Shown here: positions 8,936 through 18,500 of the stretch, one piece after another
Layout of the letters: each line of letters starts with the position of its first letter
Position numbering within the stretch: the stretch's first letter is position 1
Assembly (NCBI RefSeq): GCF_004402015.1
Contig: NZ_SOPW01000001.1
Span: 248,001-312,000, forward strand
Length of the DNA: 64,000 nt
Reading direction: 5' to 3'
Source: Filobacillus milosensis
Lineage (GTDB): Bacteria > Bacillota > Bacilli > Bacillales > Alkalibacillaceae
The notes under the pieces: generated by a model
The model's input: the letters and a program-made list of their open reading frames with translations, nothing else
What the model was told of the DNA's origin: nothing
Databases searched by the model: none
Position numbers and translations under genes: made by a program

Positions 8936-9029
8936 AATTATTAGCTTCCTTAATAAATGTTATTTCAAAGGATAAGTACCCTTTATTTCCATTTAAAAAA
9001 ACTAGTTAAAAAGTACCTATATAATAATT

Positions 9030-9082
9030 AATTGCATTTTACAAATAAAATGGTTGCAAAATGCAATTGTTTGGTGTATAAA
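9030..9082 (+). promoter_or_regulatory. Promoter and palindromic operator of the marR-permease module
   Basis: Perfect 11-bp arms AATTGCATTTT (9030-9040) and AAAATGCAATT (9058-9068) enclose 17 nt. Inside the right half is a compact palindrome, TTGCAAAATGCAA (9054-9066). Its TTGCAA can act as a -35 box, 17 bp from TATAAA (9077-9082). A regulator bound here would block RNA polymerase. The related palindrome at 9578-9600 supports this being the MarR site. Confidence 0.75.
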
Positions 9083-9103
9083 TAAATTAAGAGGTGATTA
9101 ACA

Positions 9104-9559
9104 ATGAGTAATCAAAACTTAAGAACACTATTTCAGTTAGTTGTTCGGCGCTTTGGATTTTTAAATGAACAATGTTGTAATCAATGCTGTAACCAAGATA
9201 TTAGTGTTGCACAAAGCCATATTATTTTTGAAACATCCAGACAGCATAACCCTTCAATGCGTGATATAGCTAACGCTTTAGGGATTGATATAACTACGTT
9301 TAGTCGACAAGTAAAAGCACTAATTGATAAAGGCTATGTAAAGAAAACGCCTCACCCAAATGATCAACGCGTTCAAATACTAGCTCTTACTGAAAAAGGT
9401 AAAGATTTAGAAAGAAACATTGATGACGTGATGAATCAACAATTAGAACAAATTCTTAGTCAGCTGAGTGATGAGGAACGAAGTAAAGTTACTCAATCCA
9501 TAGATTTATTAAATAAAGCCATGGTTAATTCTGAAAGCTACTGTTGTCCTCCCCAATAG
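9104..9559 (+). CDS. MarR-family regulator with CCxxCC motif
   Basis: A 151-residue winged-helix regulator. The DNA-binding core spans about residues 50-100 (MRDIANALGIDITTFSRQVKAL then the DQR wing). Unusually, a CCNQCC motif lies at Cys24/25/28/29 in the dimerisation region, and a further Cys-Cys pair is at 147/148 near the C-terminus. Clustered thiols suggest sensing of a thiophilic metal, metalloid or oxidant; this is inference. The RBS is GAGGTG. A permease gene follows 57 bp later, with a palindrome in the gap matching the one upstream, so the regulator probably represses both itself and the permease. Confidence 0.88.
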   Translation: MSNQNLRTLFQLVVRRFGFLNEQCCNQCCNQDISVAQSHIIFETSRQHNPSMRDIANALGIDITTFSRQVKALIDKGYVKKTPHPNDQRVQILALTEKGKDLERNIDDVMNQQLEQILSQLSDEERSKVTQSIDLLNKAMVNSESYCCPPQ

Positions 9560-9577
9560 GAGGATTACTTATCAATT

Positions 9578-9600
9578 AATAGTTGCAAATCGCAACTATT
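9578..9600 (+). promoter_or_regulatory. Palindromic operator before the permease
   Basis: Perfect 9-bp arms (AATAGTTGC and GCAACTATT) are separated by 5 nt. The core TTGCAAATCGCAA matches the TTGCAAAATGCAA core upstream of the MarR gene. It lies just before the permease RBS. Confidence 0.75.
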
Positions 9601-9616
9601 AAAGGGAGTGAAAATT

Positions 9617-10483
9617 ATGTTACCAGAAATTCTAAAAAGTTTTTTATTAATTGCCGCTGAGCTTACAATTTTATTTTTCAGTATCACCTTTATCATCAGT
9701 TTGCTTCAAGGTTTTATACCTTATGAAAGGATTGAAAAATATCTATTTCAATCGAATAAATTGATTGGATCATTCGTCGCTGTTTTTTTAGCATTTATTA
9801 CACCGTTTTGTTCATGTTCAACTATTCCTGTTGTAGCCACCATGTTACAAAGAAAAATGAAATTCAGTTTTGTAATGATTTTCTTATTTGCATCACCCGT
9901 CTTAGATCCCACTATACTAACGCTTATGGGAGTTCTACTCGGGTGGAAAGTTGTTATTCTATACACCATGATTACATCAATTTTATCTATTATTATCGGA
10001 TTTACATTAGAAGCATTAGGGTTTGAATCATCTGTTAAAAACATTATTGTAAAAAATCAAACTGAGCCACAAAGAAAATTCAATGTTAAAGCGGCATGGC
10101 AAGAGACCATCAGTCTAATGAAAACGGTCTACCCTTTCTTGATCATTGGTGCTTTAATCGGAGCTATTATACATGGAGCAGTTCCAACTGAATGGATAGC
10201 TAAAATGTTTGGCGGAAACGAATGGTGGTTGATTCCAATAGCAGCTGTCATTGGAATACCTTTGTATATTCGTTTATCAACCATGATTCCTATCGCAAAT
10301 ATTATGCTAATCAAAGGTATGGCTTTAGGACCAGTCATGGCAATCATGATTAGTTCTACAGGTGCTAGTCTACCAGAGGTTACTTTGCTTCATTCAATTT
10401 TTCATAAAAGGCTTGTCATTGCTTTTGTTATATCTGTTCTCTCTATGGCTACTCTTTCTGGCACACTATTTTATCTCATCTAA
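9617..10483 (+). CDS. DUF318/ArsP-type permease
   Basis: A 288-residue polytopic membrane protein with two similar halves of about four segments each. It carries the family motif TPFCSCSTIP with Cys65 and Cys67. Relatives include YraQ and ArsP, the latter an exporter of trivalent organoarsenicals. The ATG at 9617 is preferred over the GTG at 9608 because GGGAG lies 8 nt before it and the GTG is part of that RBS. Its link to a Cys-rich MarR regulator and a Cys-pair peptide points to export of a thiol-reactive compound or metal(loid). The substrate cannot be decided from sequence. Confidence 0.85.
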   Translation: MLPEILKSFLLIAAELTILFFSITFIISLLQGFIPYERIEKYLFQSNKLIGSFVAVFLAFITPFCSCSTIPVVATMLQRKMKFSFVMIFLFASPVLDPTILTLMGVLLGWKVVILYTMITSILSIIIGFTLEALGFESSVKNIIVKNQTEPQRKFNVKAAWQETISLMKTVYPFLIIGALIGAIIHGAVPTEWIAKMFGGNEWWLIPIAAVIGIPLYIRLSTMIPIANIMLIKGMALGPVMAIMISSTGASLPEVTLLHSIFHKRLVIAFVISVLSMATLSGTLFYLI

Positions 10484-10519
10484 ATTTTTTCAATTAATCA
10501 TTGAAAGGAGGTGAATTAA

Positions 10520-10660
10520 ATGTTTAAGATTTCCGACATTTTTTCTACAAGCTCAAATAAAGATTGTTGTTCAGTAATCATAGAAACATTTGATGAGCAA
10601 AATGAAAAAACAAATGAAAATGAGAGTTGTTGTGATGGGGCCGAAGAATCTTGTTGTTAA
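10520..10660 (+). CDS. 46-residue peptide with three Cys-Cys pairs
   Basis: A small acidic protein, ATG at 10520 with a strong AAAGGAGGTGA. It has vicinal cysteine pairs at 16/17, 37/38 and 45/46, the last at the very C-terminus. There is no signal peptide. It follows the permease by 36 bp with no terminator between, so co-transcription is likely. The vicinal thiols suggest binding of a soft metal or arsenic(III)-type compound, possibly as a buffer or carrier for the permease; this is inference and no known family is recognised. Confidence 0.7.
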   Translation: MFKISDIFSTSSNKDCCSVIIETFDEQNEKTNENESCCDGAEESCC

Positions 10661-10679
10661 CTTTTTTGGAGGGGATAAC

Positions 10680-10856
10680 ATGTACCCTAATTTAGATCAT
10701 CTTTATTATTTAGAAAATCATAAACGAAAAATAAACCAAATAAATCGAGAAGCTTGGAAACTTAATAATATTCAATCTACCGAAAACTTTAATCATCAAC
10801 AAAACTTATGTTTTTCATTTGGAAAAGATTGGTGCATTACAGTCCGTTACTCTTAA
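10680..10856 (+). CDS. 58-residue hypothetical protein
   Basis: A short frame with ATG at 10680, 20 bp after the Cys-pair peptide, preceded by GGAGGGG. The open frame continues upstream to 10590, but that part overlaps the Cys-pair peptide and lacks an RBS. The product is basic and rich in Asn, Tyr and His, with two cysteines near the end (CFSFGKDWC). It is probably the last gene of the marR-permease operon, as a terminator follows about 50 bp later. No function is recognised. Confidence 0.6.
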   Translation: MYPNLDHLYYLENHKRKINQINREAWKLNNIQSTENFNHQQNLCFSFGKDWCITVRYS

Positions 10857-10904
10857 TGTTTGATTGATTCTATTATATTGTCACCATCAAACTATAGCTT
10901 CAAT

Positions 10905-10942
10905 AACCAGTTGATACGATTAACGTGTCAGCTGGTTTTTAT
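10905..10942 (+). terminator. Terminator of the marR-permease module
   Basis: A 14-bp stem with G-T pairs (AACCAGTTGATACG with CGTGTCAGCTGGTT), a 5-nt loop and a short T-tract. Confidence 0.85.
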
Positions 10943-11079
10943 TTCTTTGAGATAGTAATACTTCATTAAATTTTCTGGAATATAATTTGGATATACTTTA
11001 AACTTATTATAGATTTAAACGAAACTAAATCACTAAGCCAATCGTACTAAACTTATAGAAAATTAATTTGGAGGTCAAA

Positions 11080-13812
11080 ATGGATAATCAAGACTTTTTT
11101 GAACAATTAAACAAAAAGCAATCTGACAACATTAAGAAGTTAATTAAAAGAGTAAAATTTCTCTTTTATATTGTTCTACCTATCATTATCTTAGGAACAA
11201 TTGCTTTTCATATTGTAACGAATTACATATGGATGGAGACTCTGAATTTTGAAAGTGTCTACACAACGATTATCACCACTAAAGTTGCTTTAGGTGTGAT
11301 CGGTTTTTTCCTTTTTTCGATTATAGGATTTTTAACATTGCATTGGATTCGTCGATCCTATCTAAGTTATTTAAATCAAAATATGCTACCAAATGCCATA
11401 TTAAATAAAAAGACAAGCAGAAATATAATGCTAGTAATCTCAGTGATCTTTGGTATATTTGGCACGATGTTGATACAAGGATTGGGCTGGGAACCTGCAT
11501 TAAAGGTTCTAAACTTTGAACCTTTTGGGACTACAGACCCCCACTTTAACTTAGACATTTCATTTTATTTGTATATGCTACCTTTCTTAGAATTTGTTCT
11601 AGGTGTACTACTCAGTTTAAGCATTGTTATTTTACTTGCAGAAATAGGTGCTTATTCAGTGTTTGAGATGTATCGAAAAAGTCGAATGGCTCAACTGCAT
11701 TTAGGATTTACTCTTGGTTTTATCGGCTTGATTTTAGCTGCGCAGCACCTTTTAGAACCATACGGAACTCTACTAACGAATCAAGTCAATGCTTTCCAGG
11801 AGAGTGTGGTTCATGGCCTAAGTTATACGGATAATGCTGTTAATATTCCAAAAGCTTATATCCTTTCAGGTATTGCGTTATTAGCAACGATATGGATGAT
11901 CATCTCTCTAGTCAGGGGCCAAATGAAAGGAATTATTGTTTCAATTGCATTTTATTTTTCTTTAGTTATCTTAGGGCAATTGGCCTCAGTAGCAGTGCAA
12001 CAATTTGTCGTATCACCTAATGAATTCAACCAAGAAAAACCATTTTTAGAAAAGAACTTAGAATACACTAGAAAAGCCTATAATTTAGAAAACATTACTG
12101 AGTTAGACCATCCAGGCAATGACTCTTTAGATGAAGAGTTAATAGAACGAAATCAACTCACTATTGATAACGTAAGAATCAATGACGCTAGACCTTTAAA
12201 AGATGTCTATAATCAAAAGCAAACCATTCGTAATTACTATAAATTTAATGACATTGATATTGACCGCTATATAGTAGATGGTCAGTATAATCAAGTTTTT
12301 ACAGGTGCTCGTGAACTTGACACCTCTAATTTACCGGACCAGGCAAGAACTTGGGTCAATGATAATCTCCGTTATACGCATGGTTATGGAGTAGCCATGA
12401 GTCATGTCAATGAAATAGACAGCCAAGGCCAGCCAGAGTATCTATTAAAAGACTTACCACCTAAAGGTGAATTTGAAGTTACTAGACCTCAGATTTATTT
12501 CGGAGAAGAACAAAGTGGTAATGTCATTGTAAAAACAAAAGTTGAGGAATTTGATTATCCAGAGGGTGAAACTAATGCATATACCCGTTTCGATGCAAAC
12601 AGTGGAATACCTCTACAAGGGTTGAATAAACTTCTATTTTCGATTAAAGAAGGGTCATTTAGAATGTTTATTTCTAATCAATTAACTAATGAAAGTCAAT
12701 TTCTAGAAACTCGAAATATTGTTGATCGAGTAAATCGCATTGCTCCTTTCTTTGAATATGATTCGGATCCATACCTAGTCGTTCGAAAGGATGGAAGCTT
12801 AACATGGTTAATGGATGCCTATTTAACAGCTGAAAATTATCCTTATGCTGAACCATACGAAGATGATAACAGTTATATACGGAACTCAGTTAAAGTCGCA
12901 ATTGATGCATACACGGGTGAAGTTAATTTCTATGTAGCTAATGCACAAGACCCTTTATATCAAACGTATTTTAATATGTTCCCTAAGTTATTTTCTGAAG
13001 AAGTCCCAGAGGATATAAGATCTCACTTTAGATATCCTGTAAAATTGTTCAAAGTTCAATCTGACAAATGGGGAACTTATCACATGTCTGATTTAGAAGT
13101 GTTTTATAACCGTGAAGATGTATGGCAATTCCCTACTGAGAAATATTATTCGAATGATATTACAATGGAGCCTTATTATATTACAATGAGCCTTCCTGAA
13201 GAAGATACGGAAGAATTTATTCTTTCTATCCCTTTCACACCTAAGAGCCGACAAAATATGATTGCTTGGATGGGGGTTAGAAATGACGGGGAAAACTATG
13301 GTGAGTTATTTGTTTATCGTTTCCCTAAACAAAAGAACGTCTATGGACCTCAACAAATTGAAAATCGAATTAACCAGGATAGCTATATTTCTCAACAGTT
13401 AAATTTATGGTCCCAAGGTGGTTCAGAAGTTATTAGAGGTAATTTATTAACTTACCCTATTGAAGATACCGTCTTATATGTGGAACCTATATATATCGAA
13501 TCATCTAATGCCACTTCACTTCCAGAAGTTAAACAGGTCGTAGTGGCTTATCAAGACTATATTGTCATGGAGCCAACTTTTGATAAAGCGTTAGATCGAA
13601 TCCTGACCATGGCTGAAGAAGATACTCCAGGGAATGTACCTGACACTAATGAAACGGATAAAAATGAGGACCCTATTCTTAATGCCGAAGCAACTCTACG
13701 TGAAGTTTCAGATTTATTCGATCAATATCAAAATGCTCTATCTAACGGAAATTGGGAACAAGCGGGCCAAATCATGACTGAAATTGAAAACAAATTAAAT
13801 GAAGTAGAATAA
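11080..13812 (+). CDS. UPF0182-family membrane protein
   Basis: A 910-residue protein. The N-terminal third (to about residue 310) contains roughly seven hydrophobic segments; the remainder is a large soluble domain, probably outside the cell, ending in an acidic, low-complexity linker and a short helical tail. Length and layout fit UPF0182 (COG1615), whose function is unknown. The ATG at 11080 follows GGAGG directly; an in-frame TTG at 11068 is part of the RBS region. It is a single gene, convergent with tyrS. B. subtilis has no equivalent at this place. Confidence 0.85.
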   Translation: MDNQDFFEQLNKKQSDNIKKLIKRVKFLFYIVLPIIILGTIAFHIVTNYIWMETLNFESVYTTIITTKVALGVIGFFLFSIIGFLTLHWIRRSYLSYLNQNMLPNAILNKKTSRNIMLVISVIFGIFGTMLIQGLGWEPALKVLNFEPFGTTDPHFNLDISFYLYMLPFLEFVLGVLLSLSIVILLAEIGAYSVFEMYRKSRMAQLHLGFTLGFIGLILAAQHLLEPYGTLLTNQVNAFQESVVHGLSYTDNAVNIPKAYILSGIALLATIWMIISLVRGQMKGIIVSIAFYFSLVILGQLASVAVQQFVVSPNEFNQEKPFLEKNLEYTRKAYNLENITELDHPGNDSLDEELIERNQLTIDNVRINDARPLKDVYNQKQTIRNYYKFNDIDIDRYIVDGQYNQVFTGARELDTSNLPDQARTWVNDNLRYTHGYGVAMSHVNEIDSQGQPEYLLKDLPPKGEFEVTRPQIYFGEEQSGNVIVKTKVEEFDYPEGETNAYTRFDANSGIPLQGLNKLLFSIKEGSFRMFISNQLTNESQFLETRNIVDRVNRIAPFFEYDSDPYLVVRKDGSLTWLMDAYLTAENYPYAEPYEDDNSYIRNSVKVAIDAYTGEVNFYVANAQDPLYQTYFNMFPKLFSEEVPEDIRSHFRYPVKLFKVQSDKWGTYHMSDLEVFYNREDVWQFPTEKYYSNDITMEPYYITMSLPEEDTEEFILSIPFTPKSRQNMIAWMGVRNDGENYGELFVYRFPKQKNVYGPQQIENRINQDSYISQQLNLWSQGGSEVIRGNLLTYPIEDTVLYVEPIYIESSNATSLPEVKQVVVAYQDYIVMEPTFDKALDRILTMAEEDTPGNVPDTNETDKNEDPILNAEATLREVSDLFDQYQNALSNGNWEQAGQIMTEIENKLNEVE

Positions 13813-13818
13813 TTTTAA

Positions 13819-13857
13819 AAAACAGGTCGACCAATTTAATTTGGCCGGCCTGTTTAT
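13819..13857. terminator. Bidirectional terminator between UPF0182 gene and tyrS
   Basis: A 15-bp stem with one G-T-type mismatch (AAACAGGTCGACCAA with TTGGCCGGCCTGTTT) lies between convergent genes, with A-rich and T-rich flanks. Confidence 0.85.
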
Positions 13858-13862
13858 TTATT

Positions 13863-15131
13863 TTACTGGTGACGAATTAAGAAATATTTTTTCTTTCCAC
13901 GACGAATAACTGTAAAAGCACCATCGATTTTATCACTTTCATCAACCACATATTGCATTTCCTGCTGACGATCACCATTAATATAAATCGCCCCATTTTT
14001 AATATCTTCTCTCGCCTGTCGTTTTGAAGAAGAGATCTTAGCTTCAACCAAAAGATCGATTAAGCCCTTTTCCTTATCTTCCATTACAAATGATGGTACA
14101 TCTTTAAAACCTGCTTCAATTTCATTTTTATCTAACTCTTTGATTTCGCCTTTAAATAAAGCATTTGAAATTTTAATCGCTTGTTCTAATGCTTGTTCAT
14201 CATGCACAAGCTTTGTCATTTCCTCTGCTAACCGACGTTGAGCAACACGTTGTTCTGGACGTTCTTCAACCTCTTTCTCAAGATCATTAATTTCATCAAG
14301 AGACAAGAATGTGAAATATTTGATGAATTTAATAACATCACGATCATCAACATTTAACCAGAACTGGTAAAATTCATAAGGTGTAGTCTTCTCTGGATCT
14401 AACCAAACTGCACCACCAGCCGTCTTGCCAAATTTAGAGCCATCTGATTTGGTAATTAGCGGGAAAGTTAAGCCGAACGCTTTAGTCTCCTCCCCTTCTT
14501 CACTTGTACGTCGGATTAATTCCAAACCAGCTGTAATATTTCCCCATTGATCACTTCCGCCAATTTGTAATGTGCAATTTTCATTTTGATTTAATCTTTG
14601 GAAGTCAAGTGATTGTAATAACATGTATGAGAACTCAGTAAAAGAAATACCATGCTCAATTCGTGATTCAACAGAATCTTTAGCAAGCATATAATTGACA
14701 CTAAAATGCTTACCCACATCACGTAACAACTCTATGACTGACATTTCTTTTAGCCAATCGAGGTTATTTACTGCTATTGCTCCCTTTTCTTGGTCATTAA
14801 AATCAATTAATTTAGAAATCTGTTTTTTAATACTTTCACTGTAATGTTCAACTACTGAAGCCTCGTTCAATTGTCTTTCTTCGTTACGACCACTTGGGTC
14901 ACCAATCATCCCTGTTCCACCACCAACAAGTGCAATGGGTCTATGACCCGCTTCTTGGAACCTTTTAAGCATGATGATTGGAAGTAAATGACCAATATGC
15001 AAGCTATCACCAGTTGGGTCGAATCCGCAATATAACGATACTTTATTTTCAACTAAATGATTTTCTAAGCCTTCTTCATTTGTAATTTGATTAACTAATC
15101 CTCTTGCTTTTAAATCATCAATAATATTCAT
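13863..15131 (-). CDS. tyrS: Tyrosyl-tRNA synthetase
   Basis: Charges tRNA-Tyr. The product is a class I synthetase of 422 residues with HIGH at 45-48, the KMSKS-loop equivalent KFGKT in the middle, the tyrosine-pocket region SDQWGNITAG, and a C-terminal S4 RNA-binding domain. Two ATGs lie in tandem; AGGAGG is 6 nt before the second (15131), which is chosen. Expression is under a T-box leader directly upstream. Gene order rpsD...tyrS...acu matches B. subtilis, apart from inserted genes. Confidence 0.97.
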   Translation of the reverse strand: MNIIDDLKARGLVNQITNEEGLENHLVENKVSLYCGFDPTGDSLHIGHLLPIIMLKRFQEAGHRPIALVGGGTGMIGDPSGRNEERQLNEASVVEHYSESIKKQISKLIDFNDQEKGAIAVNNLDWLKEMSVIELLRDVGKHFSVNYMLAKDSVESRIEHGISFTEFSYMLLQSLDFQRLNQNENCTLQIGGSDQWGNITAGLELIRRTSEEGEETKAFGLTFPLITKSDGSKFGKTAGGAVWLDPEKTTPYEFYQFWLNVDDRDVIKFIKYFTFLSLDEINDLEKEVEERPEQRVAQRRLAEEMTKLVHDEQALEQAIKISNALFKGEIKELDKNEIEAGFKDVPSFVMEDKEKGLIDLLVEAKISSSKRQAREDIKNGAIYINGDRQQEMQYVVDESDKIDGAFTVIRRGKKKYFLIRHQ

Positions 15132-15149
15132 CATAATCCTCCTTTATAA

Positions 15150-15380
15150 ATAAAAAAAACCCCCGTCCACCATATAGGGACGAGGGATTCGCGTTACCAC
15201 CCTAGTTGTAGTTAAACTTAACTACCACTCAAAAGTTTTATCGGTTCAACCGCCCTCAGGTTAAGAGAGTGCTCCAAGCCGTAATTCGTTACATACCTTG
15301 CACTGATTCGCACCAACCATCAGCTCTCTTTAGCAGCGGGTATACTCCTACTTCAACTCTTCTTTGCGTTAATTATTAAT
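15150..15380 (-). ncRNA. T-box riboswitch of tyrS
   Basis: On the minus strand the leader has an AGAGAGCTGATGGTTGGTGC Stem I segment, a likely specifier UAC (Tyr) at 15283-15281 within GAATTACGG, and the T-box AGGGTGGTAACGCG near 15203-15190. A terminator hairpin (CCCTCGTCC with GGACGGGGG) and a run of T follow. Uncharged tRNA-Tyr should pair with the specifier and T-box and favour antitermination. The 5' boundary is approximate. Confidence 0.93.
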
Positions 15381-15465
15381 ATGATTATGAAATATTTTTA
15401 CCACATATTATAAAAAAATGCAACTAAATTCATATAGGTATTTGATAGGATGAATTACTAGATTA

Positions 15466-15474
15466 TGCTATAAT
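15466..15474 (+). promoter_or_regulatory. Extended -10 promoter of the PBP gene
   Basis: TGC-TATAAT (15466-15474) is an extended -10 element 27 bp before the PBP start. No good -35 box lies at 17 bp; TTGATA at 15442 is 21 bp away. Confidence 0.55.
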
Positions 15475-15501
15475 AGATGTGACATTTTAGGGGGTTCTAC
15501 T

Positions 15502-18500
15502 ATGAGTAAAAACAGTTCAAATAAATGGCTATCATTTTTCCAACAGGGAAAGTTTGTAACATCAACTAGAGTCACATTGGATGTGGTATGGCATATCGCC
15601 CTATTCTTTATAATCATAGGTTTAGTCCTAATGTTTTTCTTAGGAGGATTAGGCTTTGGTTATTTTGCATCATTAGTTGAAGATGTACCTGTTAGTGGAA
15701 AAGAAGAAATGAGAAAGCAGATCTATAACTATGAAGAGACTTCGCATATTTATTTTGCTAATAACATACATATGGGTCAGCTTCGTAGTGACTTACACCG
15801 TGAAGAAATTAAATTAGAAAATGTATCACAACTCGTTAGAGATGCCATTAAAGCAACAGAAGACGAATATTTTGAAACGCATAGTGGTATTGTGCCAAAA
15901 GCAATTATGCGTGCACTTTTCCAAGAGTTTACCAACGCTGACATGCAGTCAGGTGGTAGTACCCTAACGCAGCAATTAATCAAATCTCAAATCTTAACAA
16001 ATGAAGTATCATTTGAGCGTAAAGCGAAAGAAATTTTAATAGCATTACGTTTAGAAAACTTCTTTAATAAAGATGAAATCTTTGAAGCTTATTTAAATAT
16101 TGTACCATTCGGTCGAGATTCGTCTGGACGAAATATTGCAGGGGTGCAAGCCGCCGCTCAAGGTATTTTTGATAAAGACGCAGATGAATTAAATTTAGCA
16201 CAAGCTGCTTATATTGCCGGCTTACCACAAAGCCCTTCAGCTTATACACCATTTAAAAATGGTGGTGAATTAAAGTCGAAAGAAGGCTTAGAACCTGGAT
16301 TTGAACGTCAGTATGTAGTATTAACTAGAATGCTAGAAGAAAATATGATTACTCAAGAAGAATTTGATCAAGCAGTGAATTTCGACTTAGTTAGTAGCTT
16401 TACTGACAAGAAAGAATCGACATTCTCGAATTATCCATTCTTAACGTTTGAAATTGAACAACGCGCAAAAGATATTTTACTTAAACATTTAGCAAACGAA
16501 GATGGATATACGATGGATCAACTCAATGAAGACGAAAGCTTATATGAGCAGTATGATATTTTAGCTGAACGAGAATTGCGTCAAAATGGTTATGATATTC
16601 ATACTACGATTAATAAAAAAATCTATGATAAATTCCAGACAATCACTAAGGACTATCAGCATTTTAAACCAACTAAATATGTTCAACGTCCTGATCCTGA
16701 CACAGGTGAGATGAAGCAAGTTGAAATGCCAGTTGAAACGGGTGCTTCATTGATAGAGAATAGTACAGGTAAAATTATAGCTTTCGTAGGAGGAAGAGAT
16801 TTCCAACGAAGCCAAGTCAATAAATTTTCTCAACATATTCGCCCTAATGGTAGTACGATGAAACCATTGTTCGGATATGCTCCTGCCATGGAAGAAGGAG
16901 TCATTCAACCAGGATCACCACTGGCTGACGTGAAATTTGAATACGTTGATGTTGCTGGTAATGTATGGAGTCCCACTAACTATATTGAGAGTTCAGAAAG
17001 TGGCATTGTACCTGCTAGAAAAGCATTATATAAATCACTTAACTTACCTGCAGCTAGATTAGCTTTAAAAATGCAAGAACAAAACATTGATTCTGTAGGA
17101 TATTTAAGAAAAATGGGGTTCAGCAACCTAACTGCTAGAGATGCCCCTGCAGCAAACATACTAGGTACAAAATATGTGACTGTTGAAGAAAACACTAACG
17201 CTTATGCGACTTTTGCTAATAATGGAAAATTCGTAGATGCATACATGGTAGATAAGATTGAAGATAAAGAAGGCAACGTGATTTATGAGCATGAATCTAA
17301 AGCAACTGAGGTTTTCTCACCTCAAACTGCATATTTAACGCTAGATATACTTAGAGACGTGTTAACACAAGGTACCGCTACTTATCTACAACGCCAATTA
17401 ACTAACCCACAAGTAGATTGGGCTGGTAAGACTGGAACAACAAACTACTGGATGGATGCATGGTTTGTTGGTACGAACCCTAACGTAACTTTAGGAACTT
17501 GGATTGGTTATGAAAGCTATGATGTAGATGGTAAAAATGGTGTATCTGATAGTGAACGTAATTACATGAATTTAAAAACATGTAGAGATTGTGTAATGGG
17601 ATATAGTAGTCGTAACTTAGGTTATTGGGCACAATTAGCAAATGCAGCCACTGAAATTGACCCTGAATTAATGGCACCAGATCAAAGACATGAAAGTCCA
17701 GGTGGCATTGTTCAAAGAAGTTATTGTCAAATTTCAGGGCTACTACCAAGTGAAGCTTGTGAGCAACTTGGATTAGTTAATACAGATATCTTTAATGTCG
17801 ATTATGTACCTAACGAAAGAGATGATAGCATTATCGAAGGACAATTTGTCCAACTCGGAGAAAATTTCTATAAAGCTATAGAACAAACTCCTGTTGAATT
17901 TGTTAATGAAGGCTATTTCTTAAGGCCTGGTTTTATTGAAGAACAAGGTTGGGACAATATAGAAGATTTAGGAAAGCTATTACCTAATAATGAGATGTGG
18001 GCGAACTTAGTTGCACCTCAACCTGAAAACCCTGAGGATAACGGTACTCCCCCTGCCCCTGACAGTGTAGGGTTTGAAGGCAGTACGTTTAATTGGTCAT
18101 CTGTCGGTGGTGATGTTATTGGTTACCGCATTTACATGGCTAATTCACAAGAAGACGATTTTACATTAATTGATTCTACGGTAGACTCTAATTATGCAGT
18201 TCCGTATTCTAACCGTATATATGCTGTGTCTGCTGTTGATTTTTATGGAAACGAATCATCATTATCAACTCCTGTCATTTACGGTCAAATTACACAACCT
18301 GATGATGAAGAGGACCAAGATGATAACAATGATGGCAACGATGACAATAACGGAAATAATGACGATGAAAACAATGGTAACAATGATGATAATAATAACG
18401 ATAACAATGATGATAGTAATAACGGCAATAACGACGATGGTAGTGGAAATGACAGCGGAAGCAATGACGGTAGCAACGATGGAAGTAATGATGGAGATAA

